Below are positions 53,489 through 63,529 of a DNA stretch of 64,000 nucleotides, one piece after another. The position numbers and the translations under genes are program-made. The DNA is from Chaetoderma sp. LZ-2023a (taxonomy: Eukaryota > Mollusca > Caudofoveata > Chaetodermatida > Chaetodermatidae): contig CM067360.1 in NCBI GenBank assembly GCA_034401795.1, forward strand, positions 50,082,073-50,146,072. The letters are read 5' to 3'. Each line of letters opens with the position of its first letter. The stretch's first letter is position 1. The notes under the pieces are model-generated. The model saw only the letters and a list, made by a program, of their open reading frames with translations, ran no database searches and had not been told where the DNA came from.

Positions 53489-55289
53489 TCAGTCAAAGTT
53501 CTCTCGGATAAATTTGTCACGGAAAACAGCACTCCTTAAGTTTCCTTCTACAGTAGCAGGCTGAACATCCTCAACATATTCAACAATTTCTTCGCGTCGT
53601 CTGCTAATTGATCCTGTCGTCGGATGGCCAATTTATGAAGACAGGCTGTTGCTACGATTATTGTCATGTTATGATCCATGTAAAATAAGATGAAAATTTA
53701 CTTTATTAAACATTGGTATTAACATTTACAGGATCATCGCACTTCACACCACACGGACTTATATCCTCGAGGGCGAAAGGCAGATAATATAACTATCAGC
53801 GTCCACTTTTGTTTTAGAGTTCGTCCATCTGTCAATCCATATGTCTGTCTGATACCTGTTGTCATACTAAAGGTATATACAAATGTGTGGGTCCAAATGC
53901 TCTTTTTACAATGGATATAATTGCCTTTACTAGCACCCCTCACCCCGTGTAGATGATGGTGGTGGTGGTGGTGTGACATATCAATCAGTGTATTGCTCTT
54001 TGTGTCTGCCTGCCTGCTTGCCAGCCTGCCTGCCTATGTCTGTCTGTCTGTCTGTCTCTGTCCATCCGTCCATCTGCCTGTCTGTTCAGTCACTTTCCCA
54101 CACTAATATACATGTTATCTGGTTGCGTGTCTAAGGAATAGACGCTATAGATTATGTCTAAAACAGACATCCAGATAAAAATTCTATAGTAAATGAATTT
54201 GTTAAAACTTTGGTTCAAGTTTGTGTTTGGTTGTCCAAACAAAGATGTTAATTTTCGATTGAAATGGTCAAAGATCAAGGTCATTGCAAATATTTCCCTT
54301 TGATAATCGAAGGCATACAGCAAACATTTGAGTCAGAGGAATATGCCATCTTTCTTTTCTTATAAACATTGGCATTACATGTATATCTCACTACAATTAT
54401 GGTGCTAATTACAGAACAACGCAACTGATTTCCATAACCGACGCACGGGAATCGCCTTTTTCAAATGCCAAAGTCATTCTCGATCTGGGAGCGTGTTCGC
54501 CGATGTGCAATATTATACTGCCTGTCAGCCTCCGTCCTCTCTTGACGAACCAGGATCAGCAGAAATGGGCGGCATGTGTAGGCTGCATCCCCTACAAGAA
54601 TTCCCGAGAGTTCACCCGTGTTGAATCGATTGAACAATGAGGACTCATTCCAAACCCGTGAATCATGTGGTGAACCACACCACCGGCAAACTAGGTTGAT
54701 GAACAACCTTTGGTGGTCTCAAGCGAACTGACAATTTAAACTGTAATAGCCCTTTCAGTTCGTGAATAACTGGGCATCGGCCCCACCCTGATTTCGAATA
54801 GGGAGGTGTGTTCCGTCAATTGCTCCAACAATGCCAGAAAATCCTGCTATTTGGTGAAATCCACGTATTACAGATTGCCTAGCATTGGCCGTCTGAGGAA
54901 AGGTCTTAAAATGCTCCTTGATGGGGCAGATAACAGCAGCAACTCTGTGAATGGCTTGTCCACAGGTATCTTGCGAGATTCCAGACGTGTCGCTGACCAT
55001 ATTCTGAAACGCTCCACATGCGAAATAACGCAGGGCACACACTAATTGGAGAGCTGAGAGGAAGTGCACAGCTTCTCCGAGCTGGATGTTGCAACTCTAA
55101 TCTTAAAAGTGCAAGGATGTCATTAAATGAGTTTTTCGTAACTCGAAACCGCTTAATAAACTGGTCTTCCTTGTAAGATTCGGGCGGATTTACCCTGTCC
55201 ATAAGGACACGAATGACATGCTGACGATTCTCGTCTTCAATTTCGTTGGCCTCCTCTTGCACCAGATCAAAGATTTGAAGCGCATCCAT
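53489..55289 (-). pseudogene. HARBI1-type Harbinger transposase, disabled
   Basis: Minus strand, from MDALQIFDLVQEEANEIE at 55289. A frameshift near 55085 precedes the helix LSALQLVCALRYFACGAFQ. Next comes the first catalytic Asp in VGAIDGTHLPI, then a stop (FTN*), KGYYSLN, a second stop, VCRWCGSPHDSRVW, the second Asp in GDAAYTCRPFLL, and RTRSQIENDFGI with the third acidic residue, followed by a third stop before KRRFPCVGYG. All three in-frame stops are TGA. The end (TIIVATACLH, then EEIVEYVEDVQPATVEG to the stop at 53489) is cut off by an insertion at 53666-54390. The D-D-E residues survive, so damage is fairly recent. Confidence 0.85.
53666..54390. other. Insertion splitting the Harbinger transposase
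   Basis: Flanked by an imperfect duplication of the interrupted codons ('gctacgattattgtc' at 53651 and 'ctacaattatggtg' at 54391), as expected for a target duplication of about 13 bp. The interior contains a 'ctgtctgtctg' tract at 54036-54080 and no recognisable frame. Confidence 0.5.
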
Positions 55290-55305
55290 ACACTTACAAC
55301 GGATA

Positions 55306-55561
55306 ACTACTACTACTACTGTTGCTACTACTACTACTGCTACTACTACTACTACTACTATTACTACTACTGCTGCTGATGCTACTACTACTGCTGCTGG
55401 TGCTGCTACTGCTGGTGCTGGTGCTGCTGCTGCTGCTGCTGCTGCTGCTACTACTACGTCTACTACTACTACTACTACTACTACTACTGCCGCCGCCGCC
55501 GCCGCCGCCGCCGCTACTACTACTACTACTACTACTACTACTGCTGCCGCCGCCGCCGCGT

Positions 55562-55628
<67 letters not shown>

Positions 55629-55633
55629 TACTA

Positions 55634-55700
<67 letters not shown>

Positions 55701-55738
55701 CACTACTACCACCAGCACCACCGCCACCGCCCCCACCG

Positions 55739-55770
<32 letters not shown>

Positions 55771-55815
55771 GCTGCCGCTGCCGCTGCTACTGCCGCAGCC
55801 ACTGCTGCTGTTGCT
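55306..55815 (+). repeat. 510-bp compound triplet array (ACT/GCT/GCC)
   Basis: Almost pure (act)n with blocks of (gct)n and (gcc)n. It starts 17 nt upstream of the transposase start codon (minus strand). All six frames stay open because of the triplet period, which creates artificial poly-Val/Ala, poly-Ser/Gly and poly-Leu frames. One of them is in phase with the transposase. Confidence 0.97.
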
Positions 55816-56280
55816 ATAAAAATATGTCATGCCTGAATGTACAGTGTAACCCGAACCCAATGAGAAAATCTTAAACGTTCTTCTTTTCAAATATCCACGT
55901 GTAGTTATCACTTTCAAATGATGTGGTAACATGCAATTCACAACTTATACAACCCCCTGACCATGTTTAGGGAATTCCATTGTTCTCCGCTAAGCAGCGT
56001 TTAAACTTAGTCCGTAGTTTAGGCACGCTTAATGATAAACATGCTTCGTAATTACCGATTAAATTTAAGCGCAGACTTTAGACAACGTTTACCGATTTAC
56101 ACGCGTCTGGCGGCTTAAGCGCCTTTCGTAGTTACGGGCCTATATGTTTACTCATCAGTAGATACCATCCACATAGCAAAATGTCAGTAATAGACTATTG
56201 CTTATTGAGTCAATCCTTCTACCTATCCTCTGAGCATCTCATTGGTCCAATCACATGCATCTTCATAGTCGATGTGTTAT

Positions 56281-56350
56281 CTAAGGGGTAGTTGCAGGCC
56301 AAGAGAAGAATTTTTGAAAATAGACCACTATATGACTGGCTCCGTCATCG
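56281..56350. mobile_element. Foldback MITE, family A, fragment A9
   Basis: Only 'tgcaggccaagagaaga', 'tgaaaatagaccacta' and 'tgactggctccgtcat' remain. Confidence 0.5.
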
Positions 56351-56765
56351 CTGAAACTAATTTAACTGGGCGCTGTTGCTGTCATAAACAGATGAACAGG
56401 CGGATGGTTAGACGGAAAGGCAGCCGGACATGCTGATCACTATTCCCCCCCCCCCTGTGTGGGGCATAGCTAGAAATGTGTGGAACATAGCTAGAAATGG
56501 GCTGGCATAGCTAGAAATGGGCGAGCATAGCTAGAAATGTGTGGGGCATAGCTAGAAATGTGTGGGGCATAGCTTATAATGTGTGGAACATAGCTAGAAA
56601 TGGGCGGGCATGGCTAGGATTGGGTGGGCATGGCTAGAAATGTGCGAGCATATCTAGAAATGGGTGAGCATAGCTAGAAATGGGCGGGCATAGCTAGCAA
56701 TGTGCGGGCATAGCTAGAAATGGGCGGGCATAGCTGGAAATGTGCGGTGCATAGCTAGAAATGTG
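56350..56765 (+). repeat. Minisatellite derived from the end of a family B MITE
   Basis: 56350-56400 is family B centre ('gaaactaatttaactggg', 'gctgttgctgtc'). From about 56455 the MITE terminal phrase 'ggcatagctagaaatg' is tandemly repeated about 14 times with a period of 20-22 bp (variants tgtggggcatagc, gggcgggcatagc, gtgcgagcatatc). Confidence 0.85.
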
Positions 56766-57465
56766 ATCCTCTATTCTTTCTCAGAGATGCCAATAGATGT
56801 GTCGGATGTTAACAATGTCCATTCCGGAGGTGTGTCCGCAAAATGAATGCTGATTGGTAATAACCAATTTCATCAGCCTATAGAAAACTCTGATCTTTAA
56901 CCTTGTGTCTGATCAATGATCAGGGCTTGTAGATATCAGTAAAAAGGGCAAGCCAATTTTGCCCTGACAACTTTCATAATCATAGGGCCCTAGGGCAATG
57001 TCTTAGGACATCAAGGCAGACTATGCCTCATGATGAAGGGCGCAAAGGCAACATTTGGACTTTCTCATACAATCAGGATTAAGAACCCCTTATTCCTCTT
57101 CTACAGTACAAGCATTACAGTCAGAGTATATTCAGTATTGCTATCTACATTTGGATGACTCTGTACATTTATGTTGACCAGCAATAGAGGAGGGCACCTA
57201 AGGCAGTTGTTGTCTTAATAAATGTGGCGAAATGGAGGGGCACCATTGCCTTAGTTTATTTCGAGACCTGAATGTTTATGTTCAGTACAAAAAGTTGTGC
57301 GAAATTACATTACCTCAGACATAAATTAACGTAAGAATGAGCAAGATTTGTGTGTGCCGTAGCCAGCTCTGGATGATTCATATTCATATATTATACTTCA
57401 ATCTTCCCAGTTTAAATTGCTTTGAGGCAGAATTATATCTGAAGATAGATATAATTTAGACTTCT
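56766..57465. other. Intergenic DNA, nothing recognised
   Basis: No gene, RNA gene or named repeat seen. Confidence 0.4.
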
Positions 57466-57920
57466 GTTTTTGTCACCCCGACCTACTGGGGTACGGGATA
57501 TAGCGATCAGGATGTCCATCTGTCTCACCATGCATCTGTCCGTCTATCCATCCATCCACCTATCCATCTGTCAGTCTGTCTATTTCTTGTCAATGCAACT
57601 CCTAGACTTCCCAATTGATTAACCTGAAGGGTTGGTGCATATTATCAGTATCATGTGCGGATATGCCTGTGCTGTTTTCATAACCGGAAAATTCTTCATT
57701 ACAGAGTTATCCCCATTTTTAAATATCTTGAAGCCGGTGCATAACTTAGAATGCCTGCATGGATACATGCAAAACTTCTTTATCGTCTGATTATCCTTGT
57801 CACTCCTGATGAGGTGAATTAATAGCGATCAGCATCTCCATCCGTGTATCTGGCTCTGTGCGTGTGATCTCTGGCAATCTAAAATGTTTTGATCCGGAGT
57901 GTGGGGTGGGTGGGGGTGGA
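57466..57920 (+). repeat. Decayed dispersed repeat ('gtcaccccgacctactgggg' type)
   Basis: Two related modules, 57471 ('tcaccccgacc', 'gcgatcaggatgtccatctg') and 57797 ('gtcactcctgatgaggtga', 'gcgatcagcatctccatc'), each followed by 'tgtctgtc/tccatcc' runs. Noncoding, family unknown. Confidence 0.45.
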
Positions 57921-58197
57921 CATGCCATCTTCTGATGACTGTTGTTTTCAATTGTTTAAATCGCCAATATTTTGATCGCTGATTGTATCGAGTGAATTTT
58001 TAATGTGCAACAACCCTAATGGAGAGAATTGGAATGAGATTGGATGCTTTTTATCACACTCAATCATAAAAAGAATCTGTTAGATTTATTAAAATCATTG
58101 TTGAGTTCTGCATTTGAAAAGGTTCTATTAATCAAAACCTAAATTGCATCACTAGATCATCAGTTATTTATATAACAACGTACTGGGCGTGTCCGCC

Positions 58198-58345
58198 TAT
58201 AGTGGCCGTGTTGGTCCAGGTAAAGGGTGTTCCCTAACCTGCTAGATTGATGCCTATAGGTTCCATCGTGTGGAGCTGGTGTATCCAATGGCATTCCTTT
58301 TGTCTCCTCCATGGTGTGGAGTTTTCATCATCGGGGGTCTGATGA
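58198..58345 (-). pseudogene. Penelope-like element relic, last codons and 3' terminus
   Basis: Minus strand: PWRRQKECHWIHQLHTMEPI, then GINLAG and a stop, the C-terminal signature of Penelope-like GIY-YIG ORFs (x-E-x-x-W-I-H-x-L-x-T-x-x-P-x-G-(I/L)-N). The 3' end 'ggaccaacacggccactata' resembles the 'agactaacacggctacc' terminus of the hammerhead relic at 6151. The rest of the element is missing. Confidence 0.65.
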
Positions 58346-58691
58346 GAGAACCTGTATGATTCTGAATCCTTACCACTCTGGTGTCAATATGCTATCTTTT
58401 AGTGTGTCAATAGCAAAGAAACTGGTCTACATTTTTCAACAATTTAGTGAATGATGTTTCTATCTAGGACAGCAACATCTTCCAACAAATTTATTGAAAA
58501 ATTAACACTAGTTCATCTTTTAATGTAATTTGAAATTTTAAAATTTGCCATCAGAGTGGTAAGGGTTGAGACGCAGTTCATATTTAGCTACATTGTAGCA
58601 GCTCAGAGCAGTGATAAAGGAGCGTAAAATCAGTTGATGGAAGCAAAATTAAAATCAGCCATTTTGAAAATCGGTGTCCATGTGGTTACTC

Positions 58692-58914
58692 AACCCTTTA
58701 ACGGTCAAGCCGGCCAAAACTGGTCTCTAAAGTGGTCTTACGAAATGTCAATTAGGAAGCCAACGGAACAATATTTTTGAAAATTTACCACTGGAATGAC
58801 TGGCTCCAGTCATTCCTGTGGTAACATTTCAAGGAGTCTTCTCTCGGTCTAAAAAAGGCTATTTACTGAGCAAAAACTTAATTTTCTTGCAAAATCTGGA
58901 CCATTAATGTTTTA
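58692..58914. mobile_element. Foldback MITE, family A, copy A10
   Basis: Starts 'aaccctttaacggtcaagcc', centre 'ccactggaatgactggctcc' and 'agtcattcctgtggtaac'. The right end has decayed. Confidence 0.7.
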
Positions 58915-59727
58915 ATTAGCCATAACTGAATGATTCAAAACAATGGAAATCCATTAGGTGTCATGTGGGAACGATTATCCTTTCACAATCTGTCTGGATA
59001 CAAAATCCTATTTGGCCAAGAGGCTGCCATATTTAAAATCAGTTTCTATATGAAAACTCTCAATAACTTTTTCTACTTGATTCAAAACTCTGGAAATCTA
59101 TTGGGTGTGATCTGGGGAGGATGCTTTTAAAAATTGGCCCACAAGAATTAATGGCCATCGCAGTCGTATATAGCTATAGACAGTTTATGACCATCTCAAA
59201 GGCGGAATTTCAGAGTTTAGTATTTTATCGCAAGTTATAATACTCGCCAAATTCAATGTTTTTGTTTCCAATTCTATTACCCAGTCGAGTAAATTGGCAG
59301 ATTATATATAGCAAATACAATTTATTTCTGATAAAAAATATAAATTTGCTTCACCAGCGTCTCTTCCAATTACTGAATGATAATTGAGTGCTGCTTGGAG
59401 GCTATATACCCTGCTATTTGTCTACATTGATACATGATCATGCGCACTTGCGTTTTATTGAACTTGCATCACCGACGATCGGAACAACTCGTCTCATAGC
59501 ACAAGGTATGGGGATAAGCACTCTATAGCTTAATCCCTATGATGGCAACCTTGCAGCCAACTTGAACATCAGCTTCCATGAGATAGCAACAATGAACATG
59601 AGAAATTGGTTAAAAATCTTGGAAATTCATTGGCTGTCATGGGAAGTATGCCTGTCCAAATAGTTCAGGAATCAAAAAATCAAAGTTGACAACCTCGGGT
59701 GGGTATCATGAAAACTGTGTGCTGTAC
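58915..59727. other. Decayed repeat units and unassigned DNA
   Basis: Drifted copies of a unit with 'gattcaaaac..tggaaatc.attgggtgt' at about 58932, 59079 and 59606, similar in style to family C internal units. No gene seen. Confidence 0.4.
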
Positions 59728-59729
59728 TA

Positions 59730-61379
59730 TACACCTGTGCAAAAGTTAAGCACCACCCTATTTTTATGCACATGTGAGGGTATATTCATGTGCTATGAAG
59801 AAAGCAATAGCATAAACATTTATGTACCCATCCATCTTAGTGCAAGAGGTAATAATGCAACTAGAGGAATGCTGATTATGATGGTGGGGAAACACTGTAT
59901 GTTTTTGTTTGAACTTGAAAACGAGGCCTGAATATGGTTACGTTGACACAACTGACAACTATTGCCCTACAGTTGACACACGTGGCTAGATTGTCATTAA
60001 TGGTGTCTGAAAACGAAGTTTAACATCTGTGCACGAGTTTGAGACTGTCATTATTAATACCGGGTATATCCACCTTGTGCCTGGATGACGGCCTGGACAC
60101 GACGTCTCATGCTGGTCACCAACCGACTGATACGCCATTGTGGTATTCGTTGCCATTCAAGATGGAGTGCGTCTGTTAATTCCTGTAGGTTCTGCACAGG
60201 AGGATCCCTCCTTCTCACCATGTTTCCCAGAATGTCCCAGATATGCTCAATAGGGTTCATGTCAGGGCTCCTTGCTGGCCATGGTAGGGTTTCGATGGCA
60301 TTCTGGCGGAGGTATTCATGCACAGCTCTAGCACGATGTGGTCGGGCGTTGTCATCCATGAATATAGGGTGGGTTCCAGGTGCATGATTTACAAAATGAG
60401 GGACCACAACTCTATCCAGTATGGAATCTTGATATCTTTGTCCATTTAGTGTTCCAGGTACAGTCAACAGATCCAGCTTACAATCAAATGAGATGCACCC
60501 CCATATCATAACGGAACCTCCACCAAATGGAACTTCTTCCATGATGTTACGTTGGTCGTACGCCGTGCGTCTGGACCTCCATACACGAGTTCGACCATCT
60601 GTGGCATGAAGCAGGAACCGACTTTCATCGGACCAGTGTACCCGTCTCCAGGATCTCATGTTCCAGTGTCTTCTTTCGTTGCACCACCTCAGACGCTCCT
60701 CTTTGTGGTGTGCAGTGAGGAGAGGACGTCTGACAGGTCTCCTAGCTTTCATGCCAGCAGCATACAGTCTCCTTTTGACGGTAGACATTGACACTCTATT
60801 GCACGTTTCCCATTGCTGGCTGAGCACTCTGCTGTTGGTGAATGGCAAGGCGTACTAGGGCTCGATCATCACGGGCAGTAGTCTTCTTCGGTCTTCCAGA
60901 TCTAGGCCTGTCCTTCACCTCGTTAGTTTGCCCATGTTTTGCAATCAAACGACTGATTACAGTATGGTTAATGTTCAGCTGTCTGCCAATCTCTCTGCAT
61001 GACATACCAGTGGTATGCATGCCTATGATTTGCCATTTCACACGATCACTTAACCTTCGTCTTGCCATAGCGGTTCACAATCAAGAGCTAATTCTCTCTG
61101 TACAAATAAACCACGGTCATGAACACAAAATTCCTAATCTTGTCGCCTAAATCTGTATGTAATGTTCTACACCTCAAACTGGACTTTTACATAACTGAAC
61201 ATGTGTGCTGTTTCCCGCCACGCACGGACATCAAGCGGCGTGAAGTCATGCATGCATGTGCATTTCGTACTTGGAATTATGTCAGCTCACGCGGGGACAA
61301 AAAGTATGGCAGCCTAGTTGTACCATCATGTTTCTACGTTCTATTGTTTTTGCTGGTGCTTAACTTTTGCACAGGTGTA
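59730..61379 (-). mobile_element. Tc1/mariner-type DNA transposon
   Basis: 1,650 bp bounded by perfect 26-bp terminal inverted repeats that begin 'tacacctgtgcaaaag' and continue 'ttaagcacca'. TA dinucleotides flank both edges (59728-59729 and 61380-61381), the standard Tc1/mariner target duplication. It contains a single-gene transposase on the minus strand. Size and layout are typical of the Tc1 branch. The perfect termini suggest recent movement. Confidence 0.95.
60054..61068 (-). pseudogene. Tc1-like transposase with one frameshift
   Basis: The N-terminal frame (61068 to about 60846) starts MARRRLSDRVKWQIIGMH and contains a paired-like helix-turn-helix (GMSCREIGRQLNINHTVISR) and the linker RPRSGRPKKTT that contacts the terminal repeats. 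The second frame (60848-60054) holds the DDE domain: D74 in HWSDES, D166 in FMDDNARPH, E201 in SPDMNPIEHIWD. The D166-E201 spacing is 34 residues (DD34E, Tc1 type). The two frames join near 60845 by a one-base shift. No other stop was found; the total length, about 338 residues, is normal. It is probably inactive, but only just. Confidence 0.93.
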
Positions 61380-61381
61380 TA

Positions 61382-61954
61382 TAACTGTCAGTAACTTTGA
61401 GCAATTGATTAACGCTTTATAAGTGAATTGAGCATTCTACTGATCATTAAAGTTTGGGTGAGCATTATGGCCCATGCCTAATGAAACTGTGAGGCCTCTA
61501 GAGTACAGCTCCTGAATAAGACATGTTTCCAAAATAAGAACAGAAACATGTTAGTTCGTAAGTGAATATTTTGAGCATTATTGCATTGTCTTCCAATTCA
61601 GTTATGTTCATCTACGATTATAGACTTCTGAGCATGTATACACAAATCTGAGTGGTCTGAATTATCATCGTGGATTTTCTAAACATCCAGACCATTATTT
61701 AAATAAAACTGAAGGGAGCCTTAACTGTGGTAAAGGCTATGCTTCTGTGTATATAACTTTCAAAGAAATGATAGACTTCTGCTAAACTGTTTATTCAATC
61801 TGACACAAACATATACTGCCAAAATTTGTCTTAGGTCGGTGAATACTGTTTTAATTTTTTAATTTTCTTTTTCGCCTGTGCCTCCTGACTGATGACACCA
61901 ACGCTTAGGTCCTTTAATCCATAAACAGTGACATATTTATTTTTGATTATTTCA
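61382..61954. other. Intergenic DNA, nothing recognised
   Basis: AT-rich with no gene or repeat recognised. Confidence 0.4.
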
Positions 61955-62795
61955 TTTTTAGCTAACGTAGGTGAGCTTATACAATCGCGATTTGTCTGTC
62001 GTCTGTCAACAATTGTGTCATGTTTCGCCATTTGTTGATAGATTAAAACAAATTTGGCAGATATGTTCCCTTTGGCAATATCTATTTGGGCTATGAAGAT
62101 GAAGAAGCCGTGCCCAAAAATAGCAGAGTTATGGCCCTTGTATTTTCAACGTATTGAAGCCTATTGGGAAAAAAACATTTGTGGCACATTTCGCCATTTA
62201 TCAAAGGATTAAAACCAAATTTGGCAAATATGTTCCTTTAGGCAATATCTATTGAGGCTATGAAGATGAAGTGGCCCGCCAGCAAATAGTAGAGTTATGG
62301 TCCTTGCTATATTTTCAAAGTACTTATTGAAGTCTATGGGCAAAATACGTTTGTGGCACGTTTCGTCATTTATCAGTTGATTAAAACCAAATTTGGCAGA
62401 CATGTTCCTTTAGGCATTATCTATATGGGCTATAAGGATGAACTGGCCACACCCTTAAACAAGGGGCATAACTCTGGTTCATTAATGCCTTTTTAAGTAT
62501 TGAAGCCAATGGGTGAAAATATATGTTTGTGGCACGTTTCGTCATTTATTGATGGATTAAAACAAAATTTGGTAGATATGTTCATTTAGGCACATCTATT
62601 GGATCTATGAATATGAAGTGGCCGCACCCTTAAACAAGTGCCATAACTCTGGTTCATAAAGGCGTTTTTAAATATTGAACCTTATGGGGAAAATACATGT
62701 TTTCGTCAATTGTTGAGATTAAAACCAAATTTAGCAGATATATTCCTTCAGTCAAATATCTATTTTAACTATGAATATAAAGTCTGCAGCTTTAA
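61955..62795 (+). repeat. Tandem array, unit about 172 bp, 4.5 copies
   Basis: The phrase 'tttgtggcac(a/g)tttcg' occurs at 62178, 62350 and 62526 (spacing 172 and 176), with a variant near 62010 and a truncated one near 62700. Each unit continues 'attaaaaccaaatttgg', 'atatgttcctttaggca', 'atctatt', 'gctatgaagatgaa' and 'agagttatgg'. The left edge ('aggtgagcttatac', 'gtctgtcgtctgtc') resembles the left end of family C, so this may be an expanded family C-like element. DIRS copy 4 interrupts the last unit at 62807. Confidence 0.85.
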
Positions 62796-63171
62796 GCAAG
62801 GGCCATAACCCCCAACAGACCCCCCCCCCCCCTTTAGTGGGTTGGTCTGTAGTTTTATTAACCACTATTAAAACATACTTACCGTTCAATCACTACTTGC
62901 TAAATCAAATATCTGCATTTAGCTACCAGAATAAGATTTTATGCTCGCTTACATACTCCCTTATGCCTATATCATCACCATGCATACCCGTAACCAGGCT
63001 ACTGGTGGCACCAGTCTGTACTCACTCCTTGGTGACGCCTGTCACTAAGCGCGCCCACACATGCACAATAGATCCCAAATGGGAAACAGATTCACTTTTC
63101 TAAATTTAAGTGCCATATATCCTGACTATATTCTCAAATCATTCCCATGCGGGGTGGCTGAGGCCGGGTCG

Positions 63172-63304
63172 TAGTGATTGAACGGTAAGTATGTTTTTAT
63201 AGTGGTTAATAAAACTACCGACCAACCCACTAAGGGGGGGGGGTCTGTTGGGGGTTGTTATTACACCACAAAAACATCTTGACCGTTCAATCACTACTTG
63301 CTAA
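63172..63304 (-). repeat. DIRS copy 4 internal complementary region
   Basis: 'tagtgattgaacggtaag' to 'gtctgttggggg' joined to 'gttgttattacaccac' to 'cactacttgctaaa': the right-end and left-end sequences fused, in the opposite orientation to copy 2. Confidence 0.9.
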
Positions 63305-63529
63305 ACCCGTAGATTTGGTCAGTGCCCCACTGTGAAACTTAGGTGGGTGGAGATTTGAGAATCCAAAAGCAAGGATAAAAATCAAACAACTTAATCAAAT
63401 GTTAATAACATAACATAATGGTACATCTTAATTAATCACACAGTGATTATCAAACAATGATTTCTTTAAACGTAAAGAAATAAATAACAAACCAGTGAAA
63501 AAACAAACAGTCTTAACGGAAATGGTGTA

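Larger units (their letters stand above)
53117..56140 (-). mobile_element. PIF/Harbinger DNA transposon (inactive)
   Basis: About 3.0 kb. Imperfect terminal inverted repeats: left 'gcgggaactacaaaatct' and, inverted from the right, 'ggcccgtaactacgaaagg', both followed by CTTAA words; subterminal 'cttaagcg' motifs recur on both sides. It encodes a HARBI1-type transposase on the minus strand. Triplet arrays sit near both ends. A TA-rich 3-bp target duplication is expected for the family; here ttaa/cta is ambiguous. It starts within 3 bp of the right end of DIRS copy 3. Confidence 0.7.

Noticed and set aside
54906..55802. Long poly-Val/Ala, poly-Ser/Gly and poly-Leu frames over the triplet array
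   Set aside because: A triplet repeat keeps every frame open. Only the part from the Met at 55289 resembles a protein (Harbinger transposase).
60085..60387. Plus-strand frames over the Tc1 transposase
   Set aside because: Antisense shadows of the real minus-strand gene, which has complete catalytic motifs.
61955..62795. Tandem array considered as CRISPR
   Set aside because: Units are 172 bp with no short repeat/unique spacer alternation, and the genome is eukaryotic.
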